This document shows, piece after piece, positions 52,775 to 61,637 of a stretch of 64,000 nt of DNA. Every line of letters starts with the position of its first letter. The first letter of the stretch is position 1. The translations under genes and the position numbers were made by a program. The notes below the pieces were generated by a model. That model ran no database searches and was not told the origin of the DNA. It saw nothing but the letters and a program-made list of their open reading frames with translations. The stretch is taken from NCBI GenBank assembly GCA_963803545.1, contig CAWDMX010000001.1, positions 186,001 through 250,000 on the forward strand, read 5' to 3'. The DNA is from Legionella_C sp963803545 (lineage in GTDB: Bacteria; Pseudomonadota; Gammaproteobacteria; Legionellales; Legionellaceae).

Positions 52775-54694
52775 TCAATGATCGCCAACAGGATTATCAA
52801 TGGGTGGCTTAGGTGTGGATTTTTTAGGATTTATGTCTGTTGGTCCTTGCTTATTGTCCGATTGAACCGAATCCCAATCGGCAGGAGGAGTTGGGTGTTG
52901 TCCCGACATAATTTCTCGAATTTGCTTACTATCGATTGTTTCATACTTGATCAATCCTTCCGCCATTAAATGCAAAATATCAATCTTATCAGCCAATATT
53001 TGTGCTGCACGAGCGTAGTTGCGATCAATTATCTTCCGTACTTCTTCATCAATAAGTTGCGCAGTATTGTCGGATACTTCTTTATTGTGATTAACGCTGC
53101 GCCCCAAAAATACTTCGCCTTCCTCTTCCCCAAAGGTTAAAGGGCCAAGAGAAGACAACCCCCAACTCATAACCATTTTGCGGGCAATTTCTGTTGCACG
53201 CATAATATCGTTTGAAGCACCCGTGGTGACGTTTGGTTGCCCAAAAATTAATTCTTCCGCAACGCGTCCACCAAAAAGAGTGGCGAGCTGGCTTTCTAAG
53301 GCTTGTAAACTGTAGCTGTATTTATCCAACTCCGGCAAAAACATAGTAACGCCTAAAGCTCTGCCGCGAGGAATAATCGTTACTTTATACACCGGATCGT
53401 GTTCTGGAACGCTTAAGCCTACAATGGCATGACCCGCTTCGTGATACGCCGTTAACCGTTTTTCTTTTTCATTCATAACCATAGAGCGGCGCTCTGCACC
53501 CATCATGATTTTGTCTTTTGCTTTATCCAGCTCTTTCATTGATACGGTGCGTTTGTTTTCACGAGCCGCAAAAAGTGCCGCTTCATTGACTAAATTAGCG
53601 AGATCCGCCCCTGAAAACCCAGGGGTACCGCGTGCAATAGGCATCATCTCAACATCTTTATCCATCGGTATTTTTTTCAAATGTACTTTCAGAATTTGCT
53701 CTCTTCCGCGAATATCGGGTAAAGGAACCACTACTTGCCTATCAAAGCGTCCCGGTCTTAATAAAGCAGGATCTAAAACATCAGGCCGATTTGTTGCGGC
53801 AACGACGATAACACCGTCATTACCCTCAAAACCGTCCATTTCAACTAACAATTGATTGAGCGTCTGCTCACGTTCGTCGTGACCTCCGCCTAAGCCTGCA
53901 CCACGGTGTCGACCAACGGCATCAATTTCATCGATGAAAATGATGCAAGGGGCTTGCTTTTTTGCCTGCTCAAACATATCACGCACACGAGAGGCCCCTA
54001 CACCAACAAACATTTCAACAAAATCTGAGCCAGATATGGTGAAAAAAGGAACTTTGGCTTCACCAGCTACCGCTTTGGCTAATAGGGTTTTACCCGTGCC
54101 TGGGGAGCCGACAAGCAGTACGCCTCGTGGTATCCGGCCACCAAGATTTTGAAATTTAGAGGGGTCACGCAAAAAGTCAACCAATTCTTTGACTTCTTCT
54201 TTTGCCTCATCGACTCCGGCAACATCAGCAAAAGTTATTTTGACTTGATCCTCGCCCAACAACCGCGCCCGCGAGCGACCAAAGGACATTGCTCCCCGAC
54301 CGCTTCCGCCTTGCATTTGGCGCATAAAGAAAACCCAAACGCCAATAAGCAATAACATTGGAAACCAGTTGATAAACAGATGTAATAAAAAACTTTCCTG
54401 CTGTTTTTCTTGCCCACTCACATCAACTTTGTTCTTTAATAGTTGACCCAACAAAGCACTGTCTTGTAAAGGAATGTAGGTAACAAAATGACGATTGTTT
54501 TTAGTCATTCCTTTGATAATTTTATTGTCCTCAACGGTTACTGCGTTCACCGAACCTTGATCAACATTGGTTAGAAATTGGGAATACGAGATTTTTTCTG
54601 TTGAAGAATGGCGCGGACCAAAATTGCTGAATACCGATACCAACACAATGGCTATTACCAGCCATAAAAAAATATTTTTTACCATATCGCTCAA
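52775..54694 (-). CDS. ftsH: ATP-dependent zinc metalloprotease FtsH
   Basis: The membrane-anchored AAA+ protease that degrades unassembled membrane proteins and regulators such as LpxC. It has two transmembrane helices (about 5-25 and 100-120), Walker A GSPGTGKT, Walker B CIIFIDEIDAVG, and the zinc site HEAGH. A TTG at 54694 has GAGG 8 nt upstream and gives 639 residues. An ATG at 54685 would give 636 residues and a standard N-terminus. It follows rlmE. Confidence 0.97.
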   Translation of the reverse strand: MSDMVKNIFLWLVIAIVLVSVFSNFGPRHSSTEKISYSQFLTNVDQGSVNAVTVEDNKIIKGMTKNNRHFVTYIPLQDSALLGQLLKNKVDVSGQEKQQESFLLHLFINWFPMLLLIGVWVFFMRQMQGGSGRGAMSFGRSRARLLGEDQVKITFADVAGVDEAKEEVKELVDFLRDPSKFQNLGGRIPRGVLLVGSPGTGKTLLAKAVAGEAKVPFFTISGSDFVEMFVGVGASRVRDMFEQAKKQAPCIIFIDEIDAVGRHRGAGLGGGHDEREQTLNQLLVEMDGFEGNDGVIVVAATNRPDVLDPALLRPGRFDRQVVVPLPDIRGREQILKVHLKKIPMDKDVEMMPIARGTPGFSGADLANLVNEAALFAARENKRTVSMKELDKAKDKIMMGAERRSMVMNEKEKRLTAYHEAGHAIVGLSVPEHDPVYKVTIIPRGRALGVTMFLPELDKYSYSLQALESQLATLFGGRVAEELIFGQPNVTTGASNDIMRATEIARKMVMSWGLSSLGPLTFGEEEGEVFLGRSVNHNKEVSDNTAQLIDEEVRKIIDRNYARAAQILADKIDILHLMAEGLIKYETIDSKQIREIMSGQHPTPPADWDSVQSDNKQGPTDINPKKSTPKPPIDNPVGDH

Positions 54695-54745
54695 TGTATT
54701 AACCTCGATTAGGGCGTATTTCTACGACGTGAGAAGATAAAGTTA

Positions 54746-55366
54746 CTATAAATTATAACCCTTAGCCAGCAAATATGTTTCTCGAGAGCGTGATCGCGAC
54801 GCTAAAGGCTTACGAATGACAACTTTATCAAATTTTGTACGCGCAAGCTTGACCAAGTCATCAAAGCCAATTCCGTGGAAGACTTTCATCAACAAAGAAC
54901 CGTTTGGTTTGAGCATTTTATCAGCAAAATCAAACGCAAGCTCTGCAAGATTCATCGCTTTGATCATATCCACCGTTACATTACCACTCATGTTGGGTGC
55001 CATGTCGGATAATACAAGATCCAACGACCTCAGGGGTATTACAGAGGTTAGCTGCGATAAAATTTTATCACTGTTAAAATCACCTTGGATGAAGGTAACG
55101 TCAGCGACACTATCCATAGCCAATAAGTCTGAAGCCACAATAGTACCTTTCCCCGCTAGCTTTTCACTAATATACTGCGTCCAACCACCAGGCGCCGCTC
55201 CTAAATCCACAACACTAATCCCAGGTTTAAGCAAACGCTCTTTGTCATCAACTTCCTTAAGCTTATAAACCGCACGGCTGCGATAGCCTTCGGCTTGGGC
55301 TTTTTTAACATAAATGTCGTTGAAATGCTCTTGCAACCAAATTGTGCTACTCTTTGTACGCTTCAT
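54746..55366 (-). CDS. rlmE: 23S rRNA 2'-O-methyltransferase RlmE
   Basis: RlmE (FtsJ/RrmJ) methylates U2552 of 23S rRNA. The 206-residue protein has the SAM motif VVDLGAAPGGWTQY and the K-D-K-E catalytic set, with RSRAVYKLKEVD, LVLSDMAPNMSG and MKVFHG visible. It is divergent from yhbY and upstream of ftsH, the standard arrangement. Confidence 0.97.
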   Translation of the reverse strand: MKRTKSSTIWLQEHFNDIYVKKAQAEGYRSRAVYKLKEVDDKERLLKPGISVVDLGAAPGGWTQYISEKLAGKGTIVASDLLAMDSVADVTFIQGDFNSDKILSQLTSVIPLRSLDLVLSDMAPNMSGNVTVDMIKAMNLAELAFDFADKMLKPNGSLLMKVFHGIGFDDLVKLARTKFDKVVIRKPLASRSRSRETYLLAKGYNL

Positions 55367-55468
55367 AAATCCTTTATATTTGATAAATTTTCATAATGAT
55401 ACTGCATTTAGACTATCTTTTCCTAGCAAAACGTGCAATAATTTTACATTTATTTAGATGGAATTTTA

Positions 55469-55735
55469 ATGAACACTGAAGCCAAAAAAATGCTAAAAGC
55501 TAAAGCACATCACTTGAAACCCGTTGTTTTGATAGGCTCTAAAGGTTTAACAGATGCTATTGTAGCTGAAACTGAGGTTGCAATAAACGCGCATGAATTA
55601 ATAAAAATAAAAATTAACGGCGCTGAAAAAGAAGAGCGCTTGATTATGGCTCGTGAATTATGCAACCACTTAAGTGCTGAACTGGTTCAATTTATTGGTA
55701 ATACAGCAATTATTTATCGTTTAAAAATTAACTAA
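55469..55735 (+). CDS. yhbY: CRM-domain RNA-binding protein YhbY
   Basis: An 88-residue CRM-domain protein associated with pre-50S ribosomal particles. The GxxG-like RNA loop is LIGSKGLT, and LIKIKING is the conserved strand. It is divergent from rlmE, as in E. coli. Confidence 0.93.
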   Translation: MNTEAKKMLKAKAHHLKPVVLIGSKGLTDAIVAETEVAINAHELIKIKINGAEKEERLIMARELCNHLSAELVQFIGNTAIIYRLKIN

Positions 55736-55797
55736 TTGGTAGGAGACTCCAAAAAGGATTTTTTATCTGATTAATTTTATTAAAGTTGGTATTAATC

Positions 55798-56985
55798 ATG
55801 TTTATACCTATCGAAAATAAAACGTCTTTATTGCTTACTAAAGTTTGCAATGCTCTCCTTGATTTTTATAATCCCTCTGAAGATGAAGGCGCTGCACGCT
55901 CTAAAAATATCCGTGCGTTCAGACATGAGCTGTCCACGAATGAAGATACTGACGGTAGTCGCATTTCACACGCTAGTTACAACCAATTTTTAGCTGTGTT
56001 TCAAAAAATTACGAGTGAAATTGCCTCAAATAAAATCAATCCTGCCTTAGCACAGACTCCTTTATCCGTCGAAGAACTTGAGTATCTTGAATATTTTTTA
56101 CTGTGCTCGCTGCGTGACTCTTTCCCGGCTGACAAAGAACCGCCTGCGGTTAAAGAGAATTATTATTACGAACTTTTTAAATTATTTTGTGTAGGTGTTT
56201 CTGGAATATTTTTATTCGCCTGCGAGGGCTTTGACGGAATAACCGCTATTTTGAGCCTTTTTGCACTCTCAACCTCTATCCTCCTAGTCTCAGGCTTTAT
56301 ATTTTCCATGCTATCTGTCGCCGTTTTTTTTGCGTTTAATTTTTTGGAGGCTTCTAAACACATGGGTGTGCGTGTTAAAAACACGCCGGTTTTCTTGGAC
56401 ATACTCCGAGAAGAAATGACCTGTCTTGAGGCTATTAATAGGCGTTTTCAAAATCAATTATCAGAGGAGTGTCATACGCTAACTGCTGAAGACATCAATG
56501 AAATAATAGCGAGCCTCGAAATTTTAGAGGCGAAAAATTCTTCTCTTGAGAAAAAATTTACCTCATTACAACGCTCGCTCGACAACCCTATCTTAAAGAT
56601 GCTGAAGCGTTCAATTGCTATTGTGACGGGTATCATTTTTTTTAGTAGTGGTTTCTTTACCGGGCAGGCTGTTGCTGTGGCCTTAGGCAGTTTGTTTTTA
56701 ATATCCATTAGTCCGACTGCATGGCCAATCATTACCGTAAGTCTATTAGTTGGTTTTGCCGCCCTCACGCTTTATTGGAACGTGGAGCGACCAAGAATTG
56801 AGATTTTGGTGGGTAAGCTCGTCGGTTTTAATCAGGAGAAGCTTAGGGTAGAACCTCAGTTTTTTCAAGCAGTCAAGGATGATGTTTCCCATTCAAAGAG
56901 AGATGCTCGCAATTATCTAGTGCTCAAAGCTAATGCTGCGGCTGACCCTGCCGCTAGTGCGCCTGAGTGCTCACCGAATAGTTAG
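55798..56985 (+). CDS. orphan multi-pass membrane protein of unknown function
   Basis: I do not recognise this 395-residue protein. An N-terminal soluble helical part (about 1-125) is followed by a hydrophobic block (about 128-182, probably three helices). A hydrophilic coiled-coil-like segment follows (about 185-265), then a second hydrophobic block (about 272-326) and a hydrophilic tail ending in an Ala/Pro/Ser-rich stretch. There is no signal peptide. The ATG at 55798 is preferred over a TTG at 55786, and the ribosome site is weak. It follows yhbY by 62 nt and its stop overlaps the convergent hda by 4 bases. No PmrA box was found upstream. Confidence 0.7.
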   Translation: MFIPIENKTSLLLTKVCNALLDFYNPSEDEGAARSKNIRAFRHELSTNEDTDGSRISHASYNQFLAVFQKITSEIASNKINPALAQTPLSVEELEYLEYFLLCSLRDSFPADKEPPAVKENYYYELFKLFCVGVSGIFLFACEGFDGITAILSLFALSTSILLVSGFIFSMLSVAVFFAFNFLEASKHMGVRVKNTPVFLDILREEMTCLEAINRRFQNQLSEECHTLTAEDINEIIASLEILEAKNSSLEKKFTSLQRSLDNPILKMLKRSIAIVTGIIFFSSGFFTGQAVAVALGSLFLISISPTAWPIITVSLLVGFAALTLYWNVERPRIEILVGKLVGFNQEKLRVEPQFFQAVKDDVSHSKRDARNYLVLKANAAADPAASAPECSPNS

Positions 56986-57692
56986 GCAGGAGTATCTTCA
57001 CCGCCAATTATTGCTTTTACAAAAGGAATTGTAATTTTACGCTGAGCCGCAAGTGACGCGCCATCCAACCGGTCAAGCAGTTTAAATAAAGCACTCATAT
57101 TACGTTCGTAGTGGGTTATTAGAAAGAAAGCGACCTTAACGGGCAAATCAAAGCCTCTTTTTGTCGCATGCGCTTGCAATGTTTTAATTTTTAACTCATC
57201 ACTAAGCTCGTGCAATTGAATAATTAAATTCTCAGCCAGCCTTGAACGTAAATCGGGTAAAGTCAACGGCAGTGAGAGCGGGGTTGATTTAGCAGAAATA
57301 ACAAGCTTGGTGCGGTTGTTGTCTTTGATTTTATTGTATAAATGAAAGAGCGCCTCCTCCCATTGAATGCTACCGGCAACACTATCTACATCATCAATAG
57401 CTACAACCGACTGCTTATCTATATCTTCAAGGCAGTCCGCCCCCCACTCTTTTAAAAAGGCCAGGGGGAGATACATCACGGATGTAAATTTAGCACTTAA
57501 CAATTGACACAATCCCTGCAAATAATGCGACTTACCGGATCCCGATGGTCCCCAAACGTATAAAAATCGTTCTGAATTTATTTGTAGAAACTGCTGCGTC
57601 TGCTGCTGGAGCAGTAAATTTTCGCCCCAACAAAAATCAGCTAAGGACGATTGGTAATTGAGCTGCAATTGCAAGGCTAATTGATGAATCAT
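56982..57692 (-). CDS. hda: DnaA regulatory inactivator Hda
   Basis: Hda, with the DNA-loaded beta clamp, stimulates hydrolysis of DnaA-ATP and prevents over-initiation. The 236-residue AAA+ protein has an N-terminal clamp-binding motif QLALQL, Walker A GPSGSGKSH, Walker B VVAIDDVDS and a C-terminal lid with RNMSALFKLLDRLD. It overlaps the pgsA stop by four bases (ATGA). Confidence 0.93.
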   Translation of the reverse strand: MIHQLALQLQLNYQSSLADFCWGENLLLQQQTQQFLQINSERFLYVWGPSGSGKSHYLQGLCQLLSAKFTSVMYLPLAFLKEWGADCLEDIDKQSVVAIDDVDSVAGSIQWEEALFHLYNKIKDNNRTKLVISAKSTPLSLPLTLPDLRSRLAENLIIQLHELSDELKIKTLQAHATKRGFDLPVKVAFFLITHYERNMSALFKLLDRLDGASLAAQRKITIPFVKAIIGGEDTPA

Positions 57693-58249
57693 TTACAAAC
57701 ATTTCTAATAGAGTAGGCTTTACGTGCCCATGTCCACACATAATCGCCGTAGGTTGCGGTTGTCGACATAGCCGTAATTACAATTAAAAAATTAGTTAAG
57801 GATAAAGAAAGATAGTTCGGGAACGCAAGTTGAAACAAACAGGTTGTCACTAATAATAATTGAAATCCGGTGTTAATTTTACTTAGTAATGTTGGTTTAA
57901 ATTCCAATGGGTTTCGAACTAAGTAATACCATACAATAACTCCTAATGAGATGGTAAAGTCACGTAAGAAAACCAAAATAACCAACCACCACGGCAAGCT
58001 TTTTAGCAACGCTAACGCAATAAAGCTCAGTGTTATTAATAATTTATCCGCTAAGGGGTCAATAAACGAGCCCAGTTTGGTTTGCCACTGAAAATGGCGT
58101 GCTATCCACCCATCTAAGCTATCGGTTATGCCGGCAACTACATAAACCAGTAGCGCCCAGGTAAAATTTCCACGGTATAAAAAAAATACGAATGGAAATA
58201 TTAGCAACAAGCGGCATGCTGTTAAAATATTTGGAATTTGTGAGAGCAT
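57689..58249 (-). CDS. pgsA: CDP-diacylglycerol--glycerol-3-phosphate 3-phosphatidyltransferase
   Basis: PgsA makes phosphatidylglycerol phosphate at the inner membrane. From the ATG at 58249 it has 186 residues and the complete CDP-alcohol phosphotransferase motif, with D, DG, AR, G, D and D correctly spaced within TDSLDGWIARHFQW and GSFIDPLADK. The opening MLSQIPNILTACRLL fits the family. It is coupled to hda by an ATGA overlap. Confidence 0.93.
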   Translation of the reverse strand: MLSQIPNILTACRLLLIFPFVFFLYRGNFTWALLVYVVAGITDSLDGWIARHFQWQTKLGSFIDPLADKLLITLSFIALALLKSLPWWLVILVFLRDFTISLGVIVWYYLVRNPLEFKPTLLSKINTGFQLLLVTTCLFQLAFPNYLSLSLTNFLIVITAMSTTATYGDYVWTWARKAYSIRNVCK

Positions 58250-58326
58250 GTTTAACAGTAGACAACAAGAATTAATTAAGAGTGTATACAATTGTCAGGA
58301 AACTGTCACGTGAAGCCGTATTATTT

Positions 58327-58369
58327 AAAAAAATTTTAGTTCACTTTGCAAAATTACAGCAAAGTGAAC
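58327..58369 (-). terminator. terminator after ftsZ
   Basis: A perfect 11-bp stem GTTCACTTTGC / GCAAAGTGAAC (58339-58349 with 58359-58369) with a 9-nt loop follows ftsZ by 7 nt. The minus-strand sequence after it is TAAAA then seven T. It closes the mur-fts cluster. Confidence 0.8.
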
Positions 58370-58376
58370 CAAATTA

Positions 58377-59582
58377 TTAGGATATTTTTTCTTCTTGCCG
58401 TCTTAGAAAAGCAGGGATGTCTAAATAATCGCCTTCCTCAGAATCCTCACTACTCACGCCGGATTGCGGACCATTATTAACTGCATGGGATTGAGAAACT
58501 TGTTTACGCATTACAGCCGGCCTATCTAAGTGCTGATAATCAAATGAACCGTCACTTCGCAAGGTTTCGCTTGCGCGGGCATTGCTTGCATTCACCGCGG
58601 TGTTAATTTGACGCTGCCGTACATCGCCACCAAGGCCTGTAACAATAACCGTCACCCGCATTTCATCCGTCATATCAGGGTCTATAACCGTTCCAACCAC
58701 AACAGTCGCATCGTCGGAGATGAACTCTTTTACAACATCCCCAACTTCCTCAAACTCACCAATAGACATGTTTAATCCAGCGGTAATATTGACCAAAATA
58801 CCTTTTGCACCGGAAAAATTTACATCTTCTAACAATGGGGATGCAATTGCCGCTTCTGCAGCTTGCCGCGCGCGTTGTTCACCGGTTGCAACACCCGTGC
58901 CCATCATAGCCATACCCATTTCCGACATAACAGTACGAACGTCTGCAAAATCGACATTGATTAAGCCTGGACGAGTAATAAGGTCCGAGATACCCTTTAC
59001 AGCGCCCAATAAAACATTATTGGCCGCTTTAAAGGCATTCAGTAAACTAATATTTTTGCCCAAAACACTCAGCAGTTTATTATTAGGAATAGTAATAAGT
59101 GAATCCACATGCTCAGCTAAGCGTTTAATACCCTCTTCTGCAGCAAGTGCACGTTGTTTGCCTTCAAAAGAAAACGGCTTAGTAACCACCGCGACCGTTA
59201 GAATATTTAATTCTTTAGCAATTTCAGCAAAAACTGGTGCGGCACCGGTCCCCGTACCACCCCCCATCCCGGCGGTAATGAACACCATATCAGCACCGGT
59301 TAAAATTTCGCGAATGCGATCTCTGTCTTCTTCCGCTGCTTGACGTCCGATTCGGGGGTCAGCGCCGGCTCCAAGTCCCTTAGTTAACTCCTCTCCCAAC
59401 TTAAGATGTAATTGAGCATTGGAATTTTTAAGCGCTTGAACATCGGTATTTGCACAGACAAAGCGCACGCCATCAATTTTTTCAGCGACCATATGCTCTA
59501 GCGCATTGCCACCACCACCACCAACACCCACAACAATAATTTCGGCACTATTATCTGATTTATCATTCGGCTCAAACATCAT
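58377..59582 (-). CDS. ftsZ: cell division protein FtsZ
   Basis: The tubulin-like GTPase that forms the division ring. At 401 residues it has the GTP site GGGGGNALEHM, the tubulin signature GGGTGTGAAP, the T7 loop region NVDFADVRTVM, and the C-terminal anchor peptide DYLDIPAFLRRQ that binds FtsA and ZipA. Two adjacent ATGs (59582, 59579) are possible. It is followed by a strong terminator and not by lpxC. Confidence 0.98.
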   Translation of the reverse strand: MMFEPNDKSDNSAEIIVVGVGGGGGNALEHMVAEKIDGVRFVCANTDVQALKNSNAQLHLKLGEELTKGLGAGADPRIGRQAAEEDRDRIREILTGADMVFITAGMGGGTGTGAAPVFAEIAKELNILTVAVVTKPFSFEGKQRALAAEEGIKRLAEHVDSLITIPNNKLLSVLGKNISLLNAFKAANNVLLGAVKGISDLITRPGLINVDFADVRTVMSEMGMAMMGTGVATGEQRARQAAEAAIASPLLEDVNFSGAKGILVNITAGLNMSIGEFEEVGDVVKEFISDDATVVVGTVIDPDMTDEMRVTVIVTGLGGDVRQRQINTAVNASNARASETLRSDGSFDYQHLDRPAVMRKQVSQSHAVNNGPQSGVSSEDSEEGDYLDIPAFLRRQEEKIS

Positions 59583-59620
59583 CTCTGTTTCTCCTTCCTA
59601 TTCTTTTTATAATTACACAA

Positions 59621-60859
59621 TTAAAAATTACCTTGGAACCACTCGCGCACACGTGACCACATATTTTGACCATTATCACTATTAACTGGAGCTAAATACC
59701 CGCCTTCGTACTGTTGGTGATAGCCGTGCAACAATAAGCCTACGCTTGTTGCTAAAGAGGGATTTGTTGCTGCCTCAGAAAGACCGGCTAAATTAACCGC
59801 AAAACCGTGACGCACAGGCATATCAAAACATATTTCAGCAAGCTCAATGCCTCCTTGAACACAGGATGCACCTCCTGTTATAACCATCCCCGCGGCGATG
59901 CGCTGTTCAAATCCACTGCGTTTTAGCTCATTACGGACTAGACCAAATAATTCCTCATACCGAGCCGAAACAACTTCCGAAAGCGCTTTTACTGAAATTT
60001 TGCGACAAGGCCGTTCGTTCACACTCATGACTTCAATCATTTCATTACCACTGGCCATATCAGGAATCGCACAGGCGTATTTGACCTTTATCGCTTCAGC
60101 GGCTTTAGTTGGGGTGCGTAAGGCCATCGCAATATCATTCGTTACTTGATCGCCCGCAATAGGAATTACCGCGGTGTATTGAATAGCCCCCTCGCAAAAA
60201 ACAGCAATGTCTGTGGTTCCACCACCAATATCAATGACGCAAACCCCCAGCTCTTTTTCATCTTCCGTCAGTACTGCATGGCTTGAGGCCAGTTGCTCTA
60301 AAATTACATCCTGCACTTCTAAACCACAACGCCGCACGCATTTTGCAATATTCTGCGCCGCACTAACTGCTGCGGTAACAATATGAACCCGTGTTTCCAA
60401 ACGAACACCGGCCATACCTGCGGGCTCACGGATGCTGCCTTGGTTGTCAATCATAAATTCTTGCGGCAGAATATGCAGGATTTTTTGGTCTGCCGGAATA
60501 ACAACCGCTTTTGCCGCTTCAATAACACGCTCCACATCCGCGGAGGATACCTCTTTATCGCGTATAGCAACAATCCCGTGCGAATTTAAGCTGCGTATAT
60601 GACTGCCGGCTATACCCGCATACACCGTTCGAACTTCACAGTTCGCCATAAGCTCGGCTTCCTGCACGGCTCTCTGTATTGAATCTACGGTTGCTTCAAT
60701 ATTGACTACGACCCCTCGCTTTAAACCTCGCGAAGGAGCGCAGCCTAAGCCAATTATTTCGATCGATTTATCCGCACCAATTTCACCAATTAATGCAACT
60801 ACTTTTGAGGTGCCAATATCCAACCCGGTTATGATGTTTTTTTCAGATCTTTTAGCCAT
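59621..60859 (-). CDS. ftsA: cell division protein FtsA
   Basis: The actin-like membrane tether of FtsZ. From the ATG at 60859 it has 412 residues, with the phosphate motif LDIGTSKVVALIG, the second nucleotide motif VIDIGGGTTDIAVF and a C-terminal amphipathic membrane helix (VREWFQGNF). The longer open frame upstream lies inside ftsQ. Its start overlaps the ftsQ stop by 8 nt. Confidence 0.97.
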   Translation of the reverse strand: MAKRSEKNIITGLDIGTSKVVALIGEIGADKSIEIIGLGCAPSRGLKRGVVVNIEATVDSIQRAVQEAELMANCEVRTVYAGIAGSHIRSLNSHGIVAIRDKEVSSADVERVIEAAKAVVIPADQKILHILPQEFMIDNQGSIREPAGMAGVRLETRVHIVTAAVSAAQNIAKCVRRCGLEVQDVILEQLASSHAVLTEDEKELGVCVIDIGGGTTDIAVFCEGAIQYTAVIPIAGDQVTNDIAMALRTPTKAAEAIKVKYACAIPDMASGNEMIEVMSVNERPCRKISVKALSEVVSARYEELFGLVRNELKRSGFEQRIAAGMVITGGASCVQGGIELAEICFDMPVRHGFAVNLAGLSEAATNPSLATSVGLLLHGYHQQYEGGYLAPVNSDNGQNMWSRVREWFQGNF

Positions 60860-61586
60860 TATCTTCCCGTTTATTTTTCCATTGCACGGCCATACCGTGC
60901 GGATAGCGTAGATCCGCACTAAATAACTGCGTTGCTTTATCATCATTACCTGCAAAAACTGCAGGATAAGCCTTACAAAATTGCGCAATCCGAACGTCTA
61001 AATCCTGTTTTCCTAACCGCAATAAAACCCCGTTGGTTAGTGTAAGTTGCCATGCTCCATTCTTTCGTAATTCAAGTTTGGAAGCATTTAATCCATAATT
61101 TGTTAATATCTTACTCAATTTTTCGAAAACTTGTAAGACTTCTTTCTGTTGATTTTCAGGACCTTGTAAAATTGGTACGTCAATAGCGTAATTTTTTTTA
61201 TTATCGGCAAAAATAAAGCCATCTTTGGTAATCAATGAGCTGTTGTACACCGCAAAGGGTGTTTTCTCTTCAATCTTTATTTTAAGTGTATTTGGCCAAA
61301 CGCGTTCGACGGTTGAATCCTCCACCCAATTAATGCTTTGTAATTCATTAGAAAGATCTTTGACTGACACGGAAAAAAAACTAGCGTTTGAATATTTTCC
61401 TACCACCCTTTCAATTTCTTGATGGGAAAGATGGATGTAGGGGGCCATAATTTTTACGGTGCTTATTGGAAAGCGGCTTGCGTCGGCGAGGTAGACATAG
61501 GCTAAATGAGCCGCTAAGAGTAAGGCGCAGGCTAAAAGCCCTGTCACCATACTTATGTAACGCACACGTTCTTTACTAAAATCCAT
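60852..61586 (-). CDS. ftsQ: cell division protein FtsQ
   Basis: A bitopic divisome protein linking FtsB/L and septal synthases. The 244-residue protein has one transmembrane helix (about 13-34), a POTRA domain (FPISTVKIMAPYIHLSHQE onwards, about 38-110) and the beta domain. It lies between ddl and ftsA, the standard order. Confidence 0.94.
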   Translation of the reverse strand: MDFSKERVRYISMVTGLLACALLLAAHLAYVYLADASRFPISTVKIMAPYIHLSHQEIERVVGKYSNASFFSVSVKDLSNELQSINWVEDSTVERVWPNTLKIKIEEKTPFAVYNSSLITKDGFIFADNKKNYAIDVPILQGPENQQKEVLQVFEKLSKILTNYGLNASKLELRKNGAWQLTLTNGVLLRLGKQDLDVRIAQFCKAYPAVFAGNDDKATQLFSADLRYPHGMAVQWKNKREDNG

Positions 61587-61637
61587 GAATCAACCCATTA
61601 AGAAGCTCGAACCTTAGGTTTGCTTTTACAAAAAAAC

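Noticed and set aside
55740..55797. TTAAT-like boxes upstream of the orphan membrane protein as a PmrA site
   Set aside because: The repeats lack the leading C and the correct spacing, and they lie too close to the start codon.
58720..59343. 207-codon plus-strand open frame
   Set aside because: It is entirely inside ftsZ in antisense, with serine/alanine-rich shadow composition.
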